Below the pieces are notes generated by a model that had not been told where the DNA came from, searched no databases, and saw nothing but the letters and a program-made list of their open reading frames with translations. Below are positions 31,765 through 42,809 of a stretch of DNA of 64,000 bases, piece by piece (position 1 is the first letter of the stretch; every line of letters begins with the position of its first letter). Location of the stretch: assembly GCA_030765065.1 (NCBI GenBank), contig CM060986.1, positions 74,083,573 through 74,147,572 on the forward strand, read 5' to 3'. A program made the translations under genes and the position numbers. The DNA is from Deroplatys truncata. Taxonomy: Eukaryota > Arthropoda > Insecta > Mantodea > Mantidae.

Positions 31765-33205
31765 AAAAAATGAATCTGAATGTGTTACATTCACATGACT
31801 TTCTCTAGTCTCTATCATTTATTTTTATACATTTCCCGCTACTATTATTACAAAAGTTTATTTTTCTATCTACTTCATATTAATCGAGATAAACTTTTTC
31901 AGAGACAATCTCATTACACATTTCCTCCTAGGTACAAAGGTGACATAGAAGCGAAGCGATATTCAAATCTTTCAAAAAATGAGTCGCTCGTGGCTTTTAA
32001 GTTCTATACTCTTTCCGTGGCATCACAAGAGCCGACTGAATATGATGATAGACTTCAAAAAACGACAAGGTATTGAAAAATTCAAACCAATAACACGAAT
32101 AGAATTAATTGTTCTTTCACACAAGCCGTGTGTTGGACAGGGTTGGAAAGGTAGAATCAGATGACTGAAAAATTCAATGCCATAGCCGGGATTTGAACCA
32201 CGGATCTCCCGGTCTCCGTCCGGTTGCTCTAACCACTGAGCTACCATGGCAACATGCCGACACGACATTAAATTCTCCAGCTGATTCGCTGATCCGTGGT
32301 TCAAATCCCGGCTATGGCATTGAATTTTTCAGTCATCTGATTCTACCTTTTCCAACCCTGTCCAACACACGGCTTGTGTGAAAGAACAATTAATTCCATT
32401 AATTGACCTAATAGTGGTTGCAACTATAAAGCCCGGGACTTAAGTACTTACAATGTTTGTAAGTCGCCATTGGGGTATGACATCTCAATACAATTTGAGA
32501 TCTCCTTGTGGTTTACCGGGAAAAATGCGAATTAGCTGGAGAATTTAATGTCGTGTCGGCATGTTGCCATGGTAGCTCAGTGGTTAGAGCAACCGGACGG
32601 AGACCGGGAGATCCGTGGTTCAAATCCCGGCTATGGCATTGAATTTTTCAGTCATCTGATTCTACCAATAACACGAATATCTTAGAAACGGCTGATACAA
32701 TAAAAACACCTTATTTGAAATAACCTGTGCGTTTTAAAGAGATCTACGTTTGTTCTCCTTTTCATGGTTTACCAGTTGCACAAATATGTAAATAAATTAA
32801 TTCCGAACAAAGAGAACTTCACAGTCTATTCGCAGAAAATTCAAGGTATAATTTTATTGGTTATGTAAATATCTTAAACGTGTGATATTCCAATTAACTT
32901 CGTTTGAACCATTTTTGAGAAAATAAAAAATAACGAACAGTTTTTCATGTAAAGGATAGTTTGAAGGGGGAGAATTTTCTTGAAAACCCTTATTCTCACA
33001 TCGTTGAAAGATGCTGAACTCAAATGCGAAACTTGACATTTATCCGTCTTTTCGTTTTTGAGTTATGTTGTCCACACACGCGCGCGCGCGGACTAAAAAT
33101 GTCTTTTTTTTGGAAACGGGATACCTCAAAGCATGTATTTCTGGTGAAATCGTTATATCGAATTTTTGGGTAGACTGCAATACTGCTACCTATTATAAGT
33201 GGTAC
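31765..33205 (-). repeat. kb-repeat copy, reverse, split by a foldback SINE
   Basis: The left part (31765-32100) starts 'gaatgtgttacattcacatg'. The right part (32664-33205) resumes at the duplicated 'accaataacacgaat' and ends 'ctgctacctattataagtgg'. Removing 32101-32678 restores a continuous kb-repeat. The CA/CG tract is at 33073-33090. Confidence 0.92.
32101..32663 (-). mobile_element. Foldback SINE-C insertion A with perfect 15-bp TSD
   Basis: Flanked by perfect direct repeats ACCAATAACACGAAT (32086-32100 and 32664-32678). In plus coordinates it holds an antisense tRNA-SINE with tail (32101-32285), a sense 3' half with tail (32286-32398), about 130 bases of unique sequence, and a sense tRNA-like unit without tail (32531-32663). 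The tRNA-like unit has A box 'tagctcagtggttagag', B box 'ggttcaaatcccg' and a 7-bp acceptor-like pairing (GCCATGG/CTATGGC). Read in its own direction the 3' end is 'gaaagaacaattaattc', the same tail as insertion B. Retrotransposition is implied by the TSD. Confidence 0.9.
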
Positions 33206-33209
33206 TAGA

Positions 33210-33447
33210 CTCTAAGACGTTCTCAGATGACTGAAAAATTCAATGCCATAGCCGGGATTTGAACCACGGATCTCCCGGTCTCCGTCCGGTTGCTCTAACC
33301 ACTGACGGAGACCGGACGGAGACCGGGAGATCCGTGGTTCAAATCCCGGCTATGGCATTGAATTTTTCAGTCATCTGATTCTACCTTTCCAACCCTGTCC
33401 AACACACGGCTTGTGTGAAAGAACAATTAATTCCTCTAAGACGTTCT
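33210..33447 (+). mobile_element. Foldback SINE-C insertion B with perfect 14-bp TSD
   Basis: Flanked by perfect direct repeats CTCTAAGACGTTCT (33210-33223 and 33434-33447). The insert begins antisense ('cagatgactgaaaaattcaa' onward, 33224-33305). It switches at 'accactg|acggagaccgg' to the sense strand and runs through the B box to the tail 'gaaagaacaattaattc'. The two arms can fold into a hairpin of about 75 bp. It is a shorter relative of insertion A, with the same antisense start and the same sense 3' end. Confidence 0.92.
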
Positions 33448-33449
33448 GT

Positions 33450-34965
33450 TTCATACCACTGAACTAAAGGGAACTGGACTGTTAATATTTCAATTTTAAT
33501 TATACCTATTTTAAATTTAATAGAAATGTTTTATTACTTTATGATGTCTGGTAAAAAAAGGGAGTGTTGGTATATATTGTATAGTTTTACAATGAGTGTA
33601 CAAAAGTGCCAGAGATGAGTGATTATAAATTTTAATATATTTTGGATTCAGAACCGTGATTCATACTTGCAAAAAATCCATACAATTAAAATGCTCATAA
33701 CTTCTGCCCATTTTAAGGTATTCAACCCTCCTAAGTACCAAGTACTGATTGCACTACATTAAGCAAAATGTATAGAAGAAACAACTTAATGGAAATTCCC
33801 AACATTTGAACATGGCCGACTTAACACTAAAGTGAAGTATAGTGGGTATTACTATTTCTAAAGCGGTCGGTATGACCTACTTAAACAGGATATGCATTTT
33901 CGTATACTTGGCCCTTTTAACAGCTCTGAAACTTAAAACGGATGATATAATGAGTCATAAAATTTATAAAAATTAAAGATACGTAATTAACATTTTCAGC
34001 ATAAGCCATTTACCATATATATCTGGTATAAAGAAAACATCTTTCATATTCGAATTTATCAATGAATTATAGCCCCACACTTGCATATACTGTTTATCAT
34101 AAAAAAAGGCATTTGTCCTCTTTTTCACAGCGTGGCGGTGAAAAAAAAGGGCTCAAAGAATTGGTAATTTGTTAACAAGAAAATAGGTATTCTATTTATT
34201 GCGAAACTGTGTTGTAAAACATTTAGGAAATGTGGAGCAGTAATGTAAGCACTAAGACAGTTCCAAATAAACGCACACGTGGAAGATAATGGCGTCTACA
34301 CAACTAAAGATTCTTTGTTTTAAACTCGGTAGTTTACATATCTACAAGATGAAGCCTGTGTCATCAACCTAACAGCTGCTGTTAACACCAACTAGGTCCT
34401 AACTTTACCAAGTGCATGTTTTAGGAGCAGTTGGTGGTATTGATGTCAACTGAACGGACTGAATGCCACTAATCACCAGAGAGCACTATAATGGGGGAAA
34501 TATGCCACAGTTGGCTTTAGGTGAATTCCAGTGGCTTGCGTTCTCTATAGTAAGAGTCGCATTAATAGTATTGCTAATAACCCGCCTAGGCTGCATCTAG
34601 ATGTTGCGCATTGTTTTCAAAAACAAAATACTTCATCCATAATTGATATGATCTGGACGCTTTGTGGCCTTCCTACATAAATTCTCCTATGAAAATTCCA
34701 CGTAAAATTTGTTGACAACGCACTAAAGCGTATTTGTACTTACGTACCTACTTAAGGTAAGCGTACTAAGAACGAAGCAAAACACAACAAAGCAGTTACA
34801 TAAGCAATACTTTGATTAACATGTTTACGTAATGACGTCAGAAGAATAATTTTTGACGTATTAACAACTTTAGTGTGTTATTAGCATCACTTTGTCTGTC
34901 TACAGTTCTACACTATGCAATAGCTTACGGCATGTAGGTGGTGAAATGTTACGCGATAATTTGAA
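33450..34965. other. Unassigned AT-rich sequence
   Basis: No frame of 60 or more codons and no recognised repeat. It is plain non-coding DNA as far as I can see. Confidence 0.5.
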
Positions 34966-34969
34966 GAAA

Positions 34970-35385
34970 ATCTGATGTGTTGCATTAACGTGACTTTCTC
35001 TGCTCACTCTACTAAAAACTATTCTTACAAAAGCTTATTTTTATGTCTATTTCTTATTAATCTAGATAAACTTTAATCACACATTTTCACTTCCGTTGTA
35101 GGTATAAGAAGGGTAAGTAGGTTAAAGCGATAGTCAGATGTTTATAAAGCGGATCACTATGTGATGGCTTTGAAATTTCACATTCCTTGTAGGAGAGAAA
35201 ATGAGAAGAAAAAAACGAGTCATGACTTATCACTTGAAGAAATATATAAGCATTTGAAAATTCAAACCAGTAGCAACGAATATATACTAAATGTTTAACG
35301 GAGCAAACAAATGGTTTAATGCAAATGGTGTATTCTAACGAGATCTACATGGTTTGTGTATTAAGATTTTGTCTATCCCCTTCGG
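34970..35385 (-). repeat. kb-repeat copy, reverse, truncated by SINE-A head
   Basis: It starts 'ctgatgtgttgcattaacgt' and 'gactttctctgctcac', runs through 'agtagcaacgaatatatac' and 'gagatctacatggtttgtg', and ends where a SINE-A head begins at about 35390. Confidence 0.88.
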
Positions 35386-35389
35386 TTTA

Positions 35390-35416
35390 ACTGAGCGGGA
35401 TGGCTCAGGCGGTAAT
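35390..35416 (+). mobile_element. SINE-A head fragment
   Basis: 'gagcgggatggctcaggcgg' is the intact A-box region of SINE-A. The rest of the element is missing, replaced by unrelated AT-rich DNA from about 35417. Confidence 0.75.
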
Positions 35417-35980
35417 GTAAGATTATTTTAATGACAGTATAATGTAAACCTGAAGTAAATCATACTTTTTACTCTCAAAGAGGACACAAGTGGACATATT
35501 TACAAGTCATCTAGTTATAACCTTATCTTTTGCTCTACCTTTATGACTAAGATTTATAGTCTTTGGTTGAATTAATGATTAAAAGATAAAATGAACTCTT
35601 TTTTGAGTTTAATATTATATTAAGTTTTAAGATCCATGAATATTAATGCAAAACCTCCCCCTCCATACTCAATATTAAAACCTGAAACTAATTCTGACAT
35701 ATTATTTTAATAATCTGTCCTTGCGAATGCAACATAGAATTGCCCTAGCAGTGTCTTCCAATGACAAATTGGCTTCCCACATACCCACAATTCTTCCTCA
35801 ATGCACGTCCGAAATATTTGCATACATCGCGTGAGCTATAGTTAACACACACCACTGCTTGGTCGAACAGCAACTGCAGAACGTTCCAGACACATACCTC
35901 CCTGCTATGTACGCGCCCGCTGAGAAGGTTGGTAAAATGCCTTCCCAAGCTGCGGTGACGATATAAATGGAAGCGAGTGT
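35417..35980. other. Unassigned sequence
   Basis: Nothing was recognised. A short minus frame (35745-35948) has no domain. Confidence 0.4.
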
Positions 35981-35984
35981 AATA

Positions 35985-36460
35985 ATATTGCTGTTATCGC
36001 GGTAAAGTGCAAGGCTCGCATTCGGGAGGCCTTGGGTTCGATTCTGGGGCCGGTCACTCTGATCATGAGTTTTCCCGTTGGCAAGGCGAATGCTAGGATG
36101 GTTTCTCTTAAACCGTGAATTTCCTTTCCCCCCTTTCCTATCAACTCGCTGCCCCTTTCATGTTTCAGGTAGGCTTAGGGCCTTGCGCGTTGGACGAATG
36201 GCGTAGATGTTTGCTCGTTAGAAAGACAGCAGCCTTCTCTGAGCCATCTCAGGTGGTCCGAGTTCTACCCGCCAGAGGTAAGTCTTTTCCGAGTAGCTCG
36301 CCGGTGTAAACGGGTCATCAAGCTTGGAATCGTTAGGGACCCCTATGTGTCTCTGTCGGCCGGATTGCCTGCTGCCTATAGCCTCCTGCGTTCTCTTCAC
36401 TTCATCCGTTCCTCCTGGAGGTGGTAAGCACAAAAGATCGCGCTGAGTCGAAGTACGAGG
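35985..36460 (+). mobile_element. SINE-A, tRNA-derived, copy 5
   Basis: A decayed A box ('tgttatcgcggtaaagtgc') and an intact B box ('gggttcgattctgggg'). The body is 'ggcgaatgctaggatggttt', 'catgtttcaggtaggctta' and 'cgttagggacccctatgtgt'. The 3' end 'cacttcatccgttcctcctg' is followed by 'gtaagcacaaaagatcg'. Frames inside it are shadows. Confidence 0.88.
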
Positions 36461-36464
36461 TATT

Positions 36465-36660
36465 CTTTCATCATACGTCAATATTGCAGTTCTCTCCAAT
36501 TAGTTATTTAAGATACTGTGGAAAATGCGGTTCTTCGTTTGTTTATTCTCTCAATGAAAAGCGAGTAAACAAAAGGCTGGAGCATAAACTGGTCGATTGT
36601 GGGTTGCTGTTGAAATAAACAAATTATAATATGTATGATCTGAAGCTCAATGAAAAACAT
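36465..36660. other. Unassigned sequence
   Basis: Nothing was recognised. Confidence 0.4.
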
Positions 36661-36664
36661 GTGT

Positions 36665-37045
36665 TTGTGATGGAGATGCGCAAGCGCATGCAGTCACGTG
36701 GGCGGCGGGGGAAGGCGAGGCAGGCTGCCTAGCCTGCCCCTGGCAAGTTGCCGCGCTACTGAAGGTAAAAACCAGCGCATCCGTTAGCCGCTTTCAGTAC
36801 ACTCTTATAAGCGGAGAGGGAATGATATTATGCCTACGTGGTTTTCACTATACGTTGACGCGAACATATCGCAGCGAATATTGCGGTGATATTTGTAGTG
36901 TATGTGATCAGTGATGAGCAGCAGTTGTTGTCTGTCGCCCCTCCCTGCTAGGATGGAGGCCTTCACAATGAGGTTGTGTGTTCGAGCCGCGGATCAGTAC
37001 GAGCGCCTTTTGGAACTAAATCGCTTCTCAAAAAAGGTCAGCAAA
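36665..37045 (+). other. GC-rich, CpG-containing island with possible donor
   Basis: This stretch is markedly GC-rich and keeps CpGs ('gtgggcggcgggggaaggcg', 'cgaacatatcgcagcgaata'). A frame from 36955 (MEAFTMRLCV onward, to 'LNRFSKK') reaches a donor-like 'aaaaaag|gtcagc' at about 37036. It could be a promoter and first exon, or a GC-rich transposon end. 'gtgtgttcgagccgcgg' also looks B-box-like, so a SINE is possible. Confidence 0.3.
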
Positions 37046-37049
37046 GCGA

Positions 37050-40000
37050 AGTTTACTATGAATTTTTTGTGTATTTTAACCGGTTCTTACTGTATATCGC
37101 ACCACAGGCGCTATTTGTAGTCCGTGACAGTTTTGAAAGGTCTAAAAATTTTGCTTAGGCAGATTAGATAATGTGATCCAAAAGAAATCACGAGCTAAAA
37201 CATTTTATCTCGTGCTTCTAATAATTATTGACAGATGAAGCTAAACTACTTGAAACTTGCTTTAATTTTATTTCATTTCTATACTTAAAAATGGTATTAT
37301 TTATATCTATAGACAAGATTTGCATTTTTAAAATAAAATATTTTACAATTTTAATTTATTTTTATACAGTTGTGCATAATTTTGCTGTTATTTGAGCATT
37401 TGTTAACGTTTTCGTGGACTCTTGTCACAGACATATGTAAAATGCGAGAAAGCCTAACTTAATCAAAATGTTTTATCGGTGGCAATATGCTGTTTAAAGT
37501 CAAGTTTTACGCTAAAGTTTTCCCATATACTTGATAGGTATATTTTTAATTTACAAATAACTCGCTCGATTTTTAAAATTTCAGTGAAAGCGTAGAGTTA
37601 TCCGAACAAACTAAACGTTCTAGCCAACAGAACATTTCCTAGTTCAGAAGCTAATAGCTTCAAAATAAAACTAGTCAAGATGGAAATTTTTGCAAATGAA
37701 ATATTGAACTCATATAACTGCGAAGTGAGCTAAATATTTTCAAATAGGTGAAAAAGAAACAAAGGAGAAACAAGGAAAGGATAGACTACGAGTAGAGCAT
37801 GTTTTTATTTTGTTCGAGCTTAAGATTGAAAGAATGAGTATGATATGGAAATTGTACCTGTGGTGTATTTAGGGAGCAAAATTGAGTAGGTAGCTTGTTT
37901 TCTTGACAAATTTATTTTTAGTTGATTATAACATAATGTTAATGAAGTATTTTTCAGATAACCATAGGTATAATGGAGACATTTAATTTCGCTTGAGTTA
38001 CGAAAGTCCGCATAGCGACAGTATCTTTTTTTGTACATAGAGGTTCTATTTGTTTGTTAAGCCTTCTGTAAACTTCGTGTGAATGCTGCTTTATTATGGG
38101 CTCATAGTCGAACAATGCGGCATTGTCTCACCGGAAAATCGCCGGTTAGTCATCGGAGCACCCCTTTAGTCATGAATGCATGACAGCCATGTGACTGTTA
38201 TGGTTTTCTGGTCATTTTAACAACCTGCGTCAGCCATTTGAAGAAATTGCTTTAAATTCGAGCTTCGTCCAAGTAATTGGGCTAGAACGAGAAGTAAGGC
38301 AAAGAATTACCTGTTAGAGTAAGTCCTTGCGGTAAAAGGAAAGCCTGTTTTCTACCAACGAAACTATTTCCATAAACTTTCTCTTCAGACATAAGAATCG
38401 CAAGTATTACGCGAATTATTGGCTCCATGTAGAAAATCCTCGCATAATTTGTACCATAATGGGAAAGTACCTAGGGGGAGAACACAAAATGATGTATCAA
38501 TCTTTCTGACATTTTATTTTCGAGGGCTTTCAAGTTACCCCAAAATTCCTCTGCTCCCGCACATGTGTCCCATATCCTTTCTTGTATACAGCCCTGATTA
38601 TGTCCTTTCTCTTGAATTTGTATCAGACACACGAATTACTTTGCGCTACGTATTTGCTCTAAATAATTGCTCTAAATATATAATATTTTACTACTGCACT
38701 TGTTTAAATTGTAATAGGTTTTTAAGCGCTTACGTTATTTGGGTAAATCGATATTTCAAATATCTGATTTTTCGCATGCAATGTAGGATCACGGAAGGAA
38801 TTTTGATACGGCAGGGATTTAAAACACATTGTAAAAACGAATATGTATTTAAACCTCTCTTTCTCTCTCTCAAACCATCTCACTAATGCTTCTTTCCTTA
38901 ACAGCTTGAAAGCATATCCTATACATTTTTTTTTTTTGCCGTGGCAGCAGACAGCAGTGTTGCTTTGGAATCCCTGTTTCTGGATGCTAAAATTACTTAA
39001 AAGGGCATTTTGGGAATATAACACAACCAAAGAAACCTATAAGATGTGTATGCTTTGTTAGAAATATAATATGAATCGTGCAAAAATAATTTTAAAATAT
39101 TTTCAGATTTTTTTCATTTAATTTAAATATACAGGGAACATTGTATTTTGTACTCCCAGAACCATTCGTCCTTATTGTATATCGTTGTAGATCTGCAGTG
39201 TGTTAAGGAAAGCTCTTACAGTGTGAGGAATTCACAAAAATAAATTTTTAAAAGTGTTTCTCGATGTGTATTTGGAATGTTGCTGGTACAGTTATGCTTT
39301 TTTCCAGAGCAGGCAATAAAAAGTTAAAGCATTCAACTGTCAAATCATTTTTCGCGCAAACTAAGTAAATAGGACAACCATTAAGAAGTTGGCCTAAATT
39401 CGCAAATGGGTTCTGACATTAAATTTACCAAAAATTTGCCTCTTTTTACACAAACAGTCCTCGGCTCACTTCAGGGTTGGAAAGCTAGTTCTCGGCCTTT
39501 ATTTTTCATGTTTACGAGCTTGTGTGCAACTAAACAAGCGAGTAACGGTGAGCAGGTTAAAAGGGTAGCAATACAGCTTGAGTGTGATGTTACTGCTCGC
39601 ATAAACAAGCTATGTGCTGTCGTAAAGGGCAGTTTCACATGTGAGCAGCGTTTAGGTCATTTACTGAATTAATCATCTCGGCGTGACAGCGGTTGTCAAC
39701 CTTGTATGTCAGCGGTTACACCCGCTAGAAATAATAATTCAACGTGAATGGTGAACATTTAATACTGTTAAAAAATATTTTTTCTTGTAAAATTAAGGGA
39801 ATTGCTGTGTAGTTTTGATTAAAAGCCATATACTACCAACACTAATCTTAGGAACTACGAAAGATATCCTCAGAAAGGATTATAGGGTATAAACGAAAGC
39901 TTACAGTAGCGAGCTTATAAAAAGAATAACGCTACAAAATATTGTAGTATTTTTTTTAAAATAAAGAAGAACGTTATATGTTTTTGCGACTGATTAATGC

Positions 40001-40560
40001 TCTTCAAACGGGCGATTGTAAGCACGTTAAAAATATTACTCTTTCTTAAATTTAGCCATAAAATTTTATTAACTCCCATGTCAGTTTTTATTGTAATCAA
40101 TTTAGAACCATTTCGTTTTAATTTTTAAAAATTATATCAGCATTCATGTTCTGATAAGCCACGCGTCAAAACAAAATAATGCAAATGGTTGTCCTTAGAA
40201 GACTGGTTTGCAGCAATCTCTATACTGTCCATTGGCTGTCAATAGCACTACACTGTCAATAGCGCATGCCCATTAGGTCTGCATATAACAAACAACATTA
40301 ATTTGCATATCTGAAAATCTCTATTTCCCAAAACGCATCCTGCTTTATCTCCAGGTCGAGATTTCTTAACTTTAATAATGCTGTGTACATACTGGATCTT
40401 AAACTTGGCACTGTTCTGTCCTTTTGTTGCTTCTTTCTTTTCTTTTTTTAAACCTACTAAAACAGTAGGAAAGTTTTCAAAATTCTAACTGTCGCAGTTT
40501 ATGAGAAAATGCACATTAATGTATATTAAATATTGTTGATACAGCATTATGGAGATACTG
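37050..40560. other. Unassigned AT-rich sequence
   Basis: About 3.5 kb without recognisable genes or repeats. The longest frame (38419-38886, +, 155 codons) is Leu/Tyr/Phe-rich, has no domain and looks like chance coding in AT-rich DNA. A weak Cys-containing frame lies at 39406-39672 (+). Confidence 0.4.
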
Positions 40561-40587
40561 CTCAACACTAGTTAATAGTAGAGCTCG

Positions 40588-40745
40588 CCTCAGAGCTCAG
40601 TTGGTAGAGCATCTGTTTGCTATGTGAGGGGTCGCGGGTTCGATTCCCGGCTGGGGGTGGAACCCTTTTTCTAACCAAGATAATTCTCTCTTCTCTCAAG
40701 TGTCTTTGAGGCATGAATGAGATGAGAGAGAGAGAGAGAGAGATT
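40588..40745 (+). mobile_element. tRNA-derived SINE (family D)
   Basis: The tRNA-like 5' part has A box 'gagctcagttggtagagca', B box 'gggttcgattcccggc' and an acceptor-like GCCTCAG/CTGGGGG pairing. The anticodon stem pairs poorly and a GA-rich tail follows (40722-40742). It is therefore a SINE or tRNA pseudogene, not a working tRNA. Confidence 0.6.
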
Positions 40746-40749
40746 TAAT

Positions 40750-41390
40750 GAACCCAAAGTTTACGTATCAGAAATCTAACGACAAGCGAATACAAGTTAA
40801 CACCATTGCCTATAGGCAATATGTTTCAAAGGAAAGGTCGTTGCAGTTAAAGCGGGGTATAAATAGAACTAAAACATAAAGTATTAAATAAGTTTCTCAT
40901 GTTGCTAATTTTATATTAGATATGCAACTGCAGGGCGACGTAATTCTTTATAAACGCGATTGCAGCAAGGAAATGATCCAGAAGGACAAAACGTCGTTTA
41001 ACTGAGATGCCTGACATAGCAGGGATGCTGCGAGAAACAAGACGGAGAAGCCATATCCAAAAATACGAAGTCGATGTATAATGAAAACACTGGCAGACCT
41101 TGCGGCGCCTTGTAACAAAAGTAGAGACCGGTACATCCATCACAGCCAGCCGTCAGCTTCTAGGGAATGCCATGCCTTATTTAGTGCATCAAGATCCTTT
41201 ACAATAAACAGGAGCGGTTTGCCATGGAATGAAATGCTGTAACGACTCCTCTCATGTAAGCTTATGTAAGACCAAGGTCTGCTGTGAAACCAGACACTGG
41301 GACTCCTTGGTAATGCTCTGAATGTGCCTGCAAAATACTGAAGCCTATAGTAGTAAACGAATTCGAACACACAAATTTTAATGTTGGCAT
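40750..41390. other. Unassigned sequence
   Basis: A moderately GC-rich stretch at 40930-41250 has partly open frames on both strands (for example plus 'SRDRYIHHSQPSASRECHAL'). No family was recognised. Confidence 0.3.
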
Positions 41391-41394
41391 TTGT

Positions 41395-41970
41395 CTAATA
41401 TTTTTACTTTCTATACTACTACTACTACTTAAGTACACGAAGCATTGCATCCACCCAAATATTCGATACCTAGTTTTCATTGAAAGTAAATGTTTTGAGG
41501 CTCCCTGAATTAAAAAAGGTTACATGTGTGTAGTGTCTGTATTTAACAGCATAACTCAAAAACAAAAAGTGGGTGAAATACTGAACTTTGTATTTAGGTG
41601 CAACATCTCCCAAGGATGCGACAAAAAAAGGTTTTGAAGAAAATTCCCCTAACCCAAATTACTCTTTACATATAAACAGTTTCGTAATATTTCTTTTTTA
41701 AATCGCTATAATGATTTTGATTAAAATATTATAAGGTAAGATGACAAGTAAAATGTACATCTTGATTTTCTGCGAATAGCTTGTGAAGTCGACTTTCTTC
41801 TCAAAGACTTTTATAGCTGGTGAGCCGTAAGAGCTAGACAAAATCTTACTACACAAAAACATAGATCTCGTTAAATCACATTAAGTAGTGTCAAATAAAA
41901 CATTTTGAGGGGTTTACCATTTCCAAGGTATTGTTTGTTACTGATGTGAATTTAACACATAGGCTTGTGC
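41395..41970 (+). repeat. kb-repeat copy, forward, 3' truncated
   Basis: It starts 'tttactttctatactact' and continues through 'gcattgcatccacccaaata', 'gttttgaggctccctgaatt', 'aacagcataactcaaaaac' and 'tcttgattttctgcgaatag' to 'accatttccaaggtattgtt'. There is no AC tract beyond 'acatgtgtgtag'. Confidence 0.88.
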
Positions 41971-41974
41971 GTTT

Positions 41975-42575
41975 GGAGTAAATTTGGTTATGACGTATCT
42001 TCGCCGCATCTGATAACCTTATGAAACCAAGCGTAATGCTGCGTTATATGCTTGCTCAGGCATCAGAATTTGGATACAATTACATGCCTGCGTCAAAAGC
42101 CCAAATGCGCCTCCTCGAACGCCAAGGCGAGGGGTGTGTCATCCACAGAGTTTGTAATTCGCTTCTCGCGCGTATACATAAAGACATCATAGTCGGTACG
42201 CAGAGACAATGGGAGGTGTGTGTCCCCTCTCTTCCGCCCTTTCTTCCTGAGTCATGCACCCCTGTAGGTACTTGATTGTATCAGCAGCTGAGTGCCGGAA
42301 ATACGAATTTTCATAGGAGAGGTCTTTGGGGCAACGCTCCATTTACCATTATATTTAGAACAGGTGTCCCCGTTACCTCTTAACTTTCGCTCAAATTAGT
42401 ACCGCCAGTTTTAATAAGCTGTCTGAGTACACAAGTAAATGCAGGTTGAATGCTTGAAACAGGTATAAGAGCTCAACATTAATACTTATAAACAAGCTAA
42501 TAGACAATAATATAGGTTAATAAAATATTAAAAGAAACCTTTAATTTTGTGTTGGTGGCTTGTTTATTTCTGTAT
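41975..42575. other. Unassigned sequence
   Basis: A frame of 84 codons (42021-42275, +, starting MKPSVMLRYM) has a soluble composition but no recognised domain. Confidence 0.3.
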
Positions 42576-42579
42576 GCAT

Positions 42580-42806
42580 TGGGCTTAACGCTGCGATAAT
42601 TTTGGAGCTAAAGCTGCCTAAAAGACTTCATCTACCTCCGCTATCATGACTCCGGAACTGAGTTAATGTTGAATTGCTGAGCGTTCTCTGTTAGAGGAGA
42701 AAGATGGCATTTAACTTCGCAAATTTGTGAATTAGTTTATAATTTTCTTAATTTCTGATTTTATATTTTGTTTATTGTTTCATTTCATTAAGTTTATTTT
42801 CCTGGA
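42580..42806 (+). repeat. Dispersed repeat shared with 8.1 kb, copy 2
   Basis: The same block order as 8085-8310: 'ataattttggagctaaagct', 'ccgctatcatgactccgg', 'ctgttagaggag', 'catttaacttcgcaaattt', 'tttattttcctgg'. It lies in the same orientation and about 34.5 kb away. Confidence 0.75.
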
Positions 42807-42809
42807 GCA

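Noticed and set aside
32570..32641. Functional tRNA with anticodon GGA
   Set aside because: The acceptor and anticodon stems pair well, but the T stem is defective, base 33 is not T, and the unit is repeated with SINE tails and TSDs.
32091..33440. CRISPR-like array of repeated units
   Set aside because: The repeats are inverted SINE modules bounded by target-site duplications in an animal-type genome. Spacing is irregular and no cas-like genes exist.
36218..36499. 93-codon minus-strand ORF with Pro-rich start
   Set aside because: It lies within SINE-A copy 5 and reflects its GC-rich body.
38419..38886. 155-codon plus-strand ORF
   Set aside because: AT-rich, rich in Leu, Tyr and Phe, no domain, no acceptor/donor support, and overlapped by an antisense frame. 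A frame of this length is expected by chance in such DNA.
40588..40660. Functional tRNA gene
   Set aside because: A and B boxes are good but the anticodon stem pairs poorly and the first acceptor pair is mismatched. The following GA tail fits a SINE.
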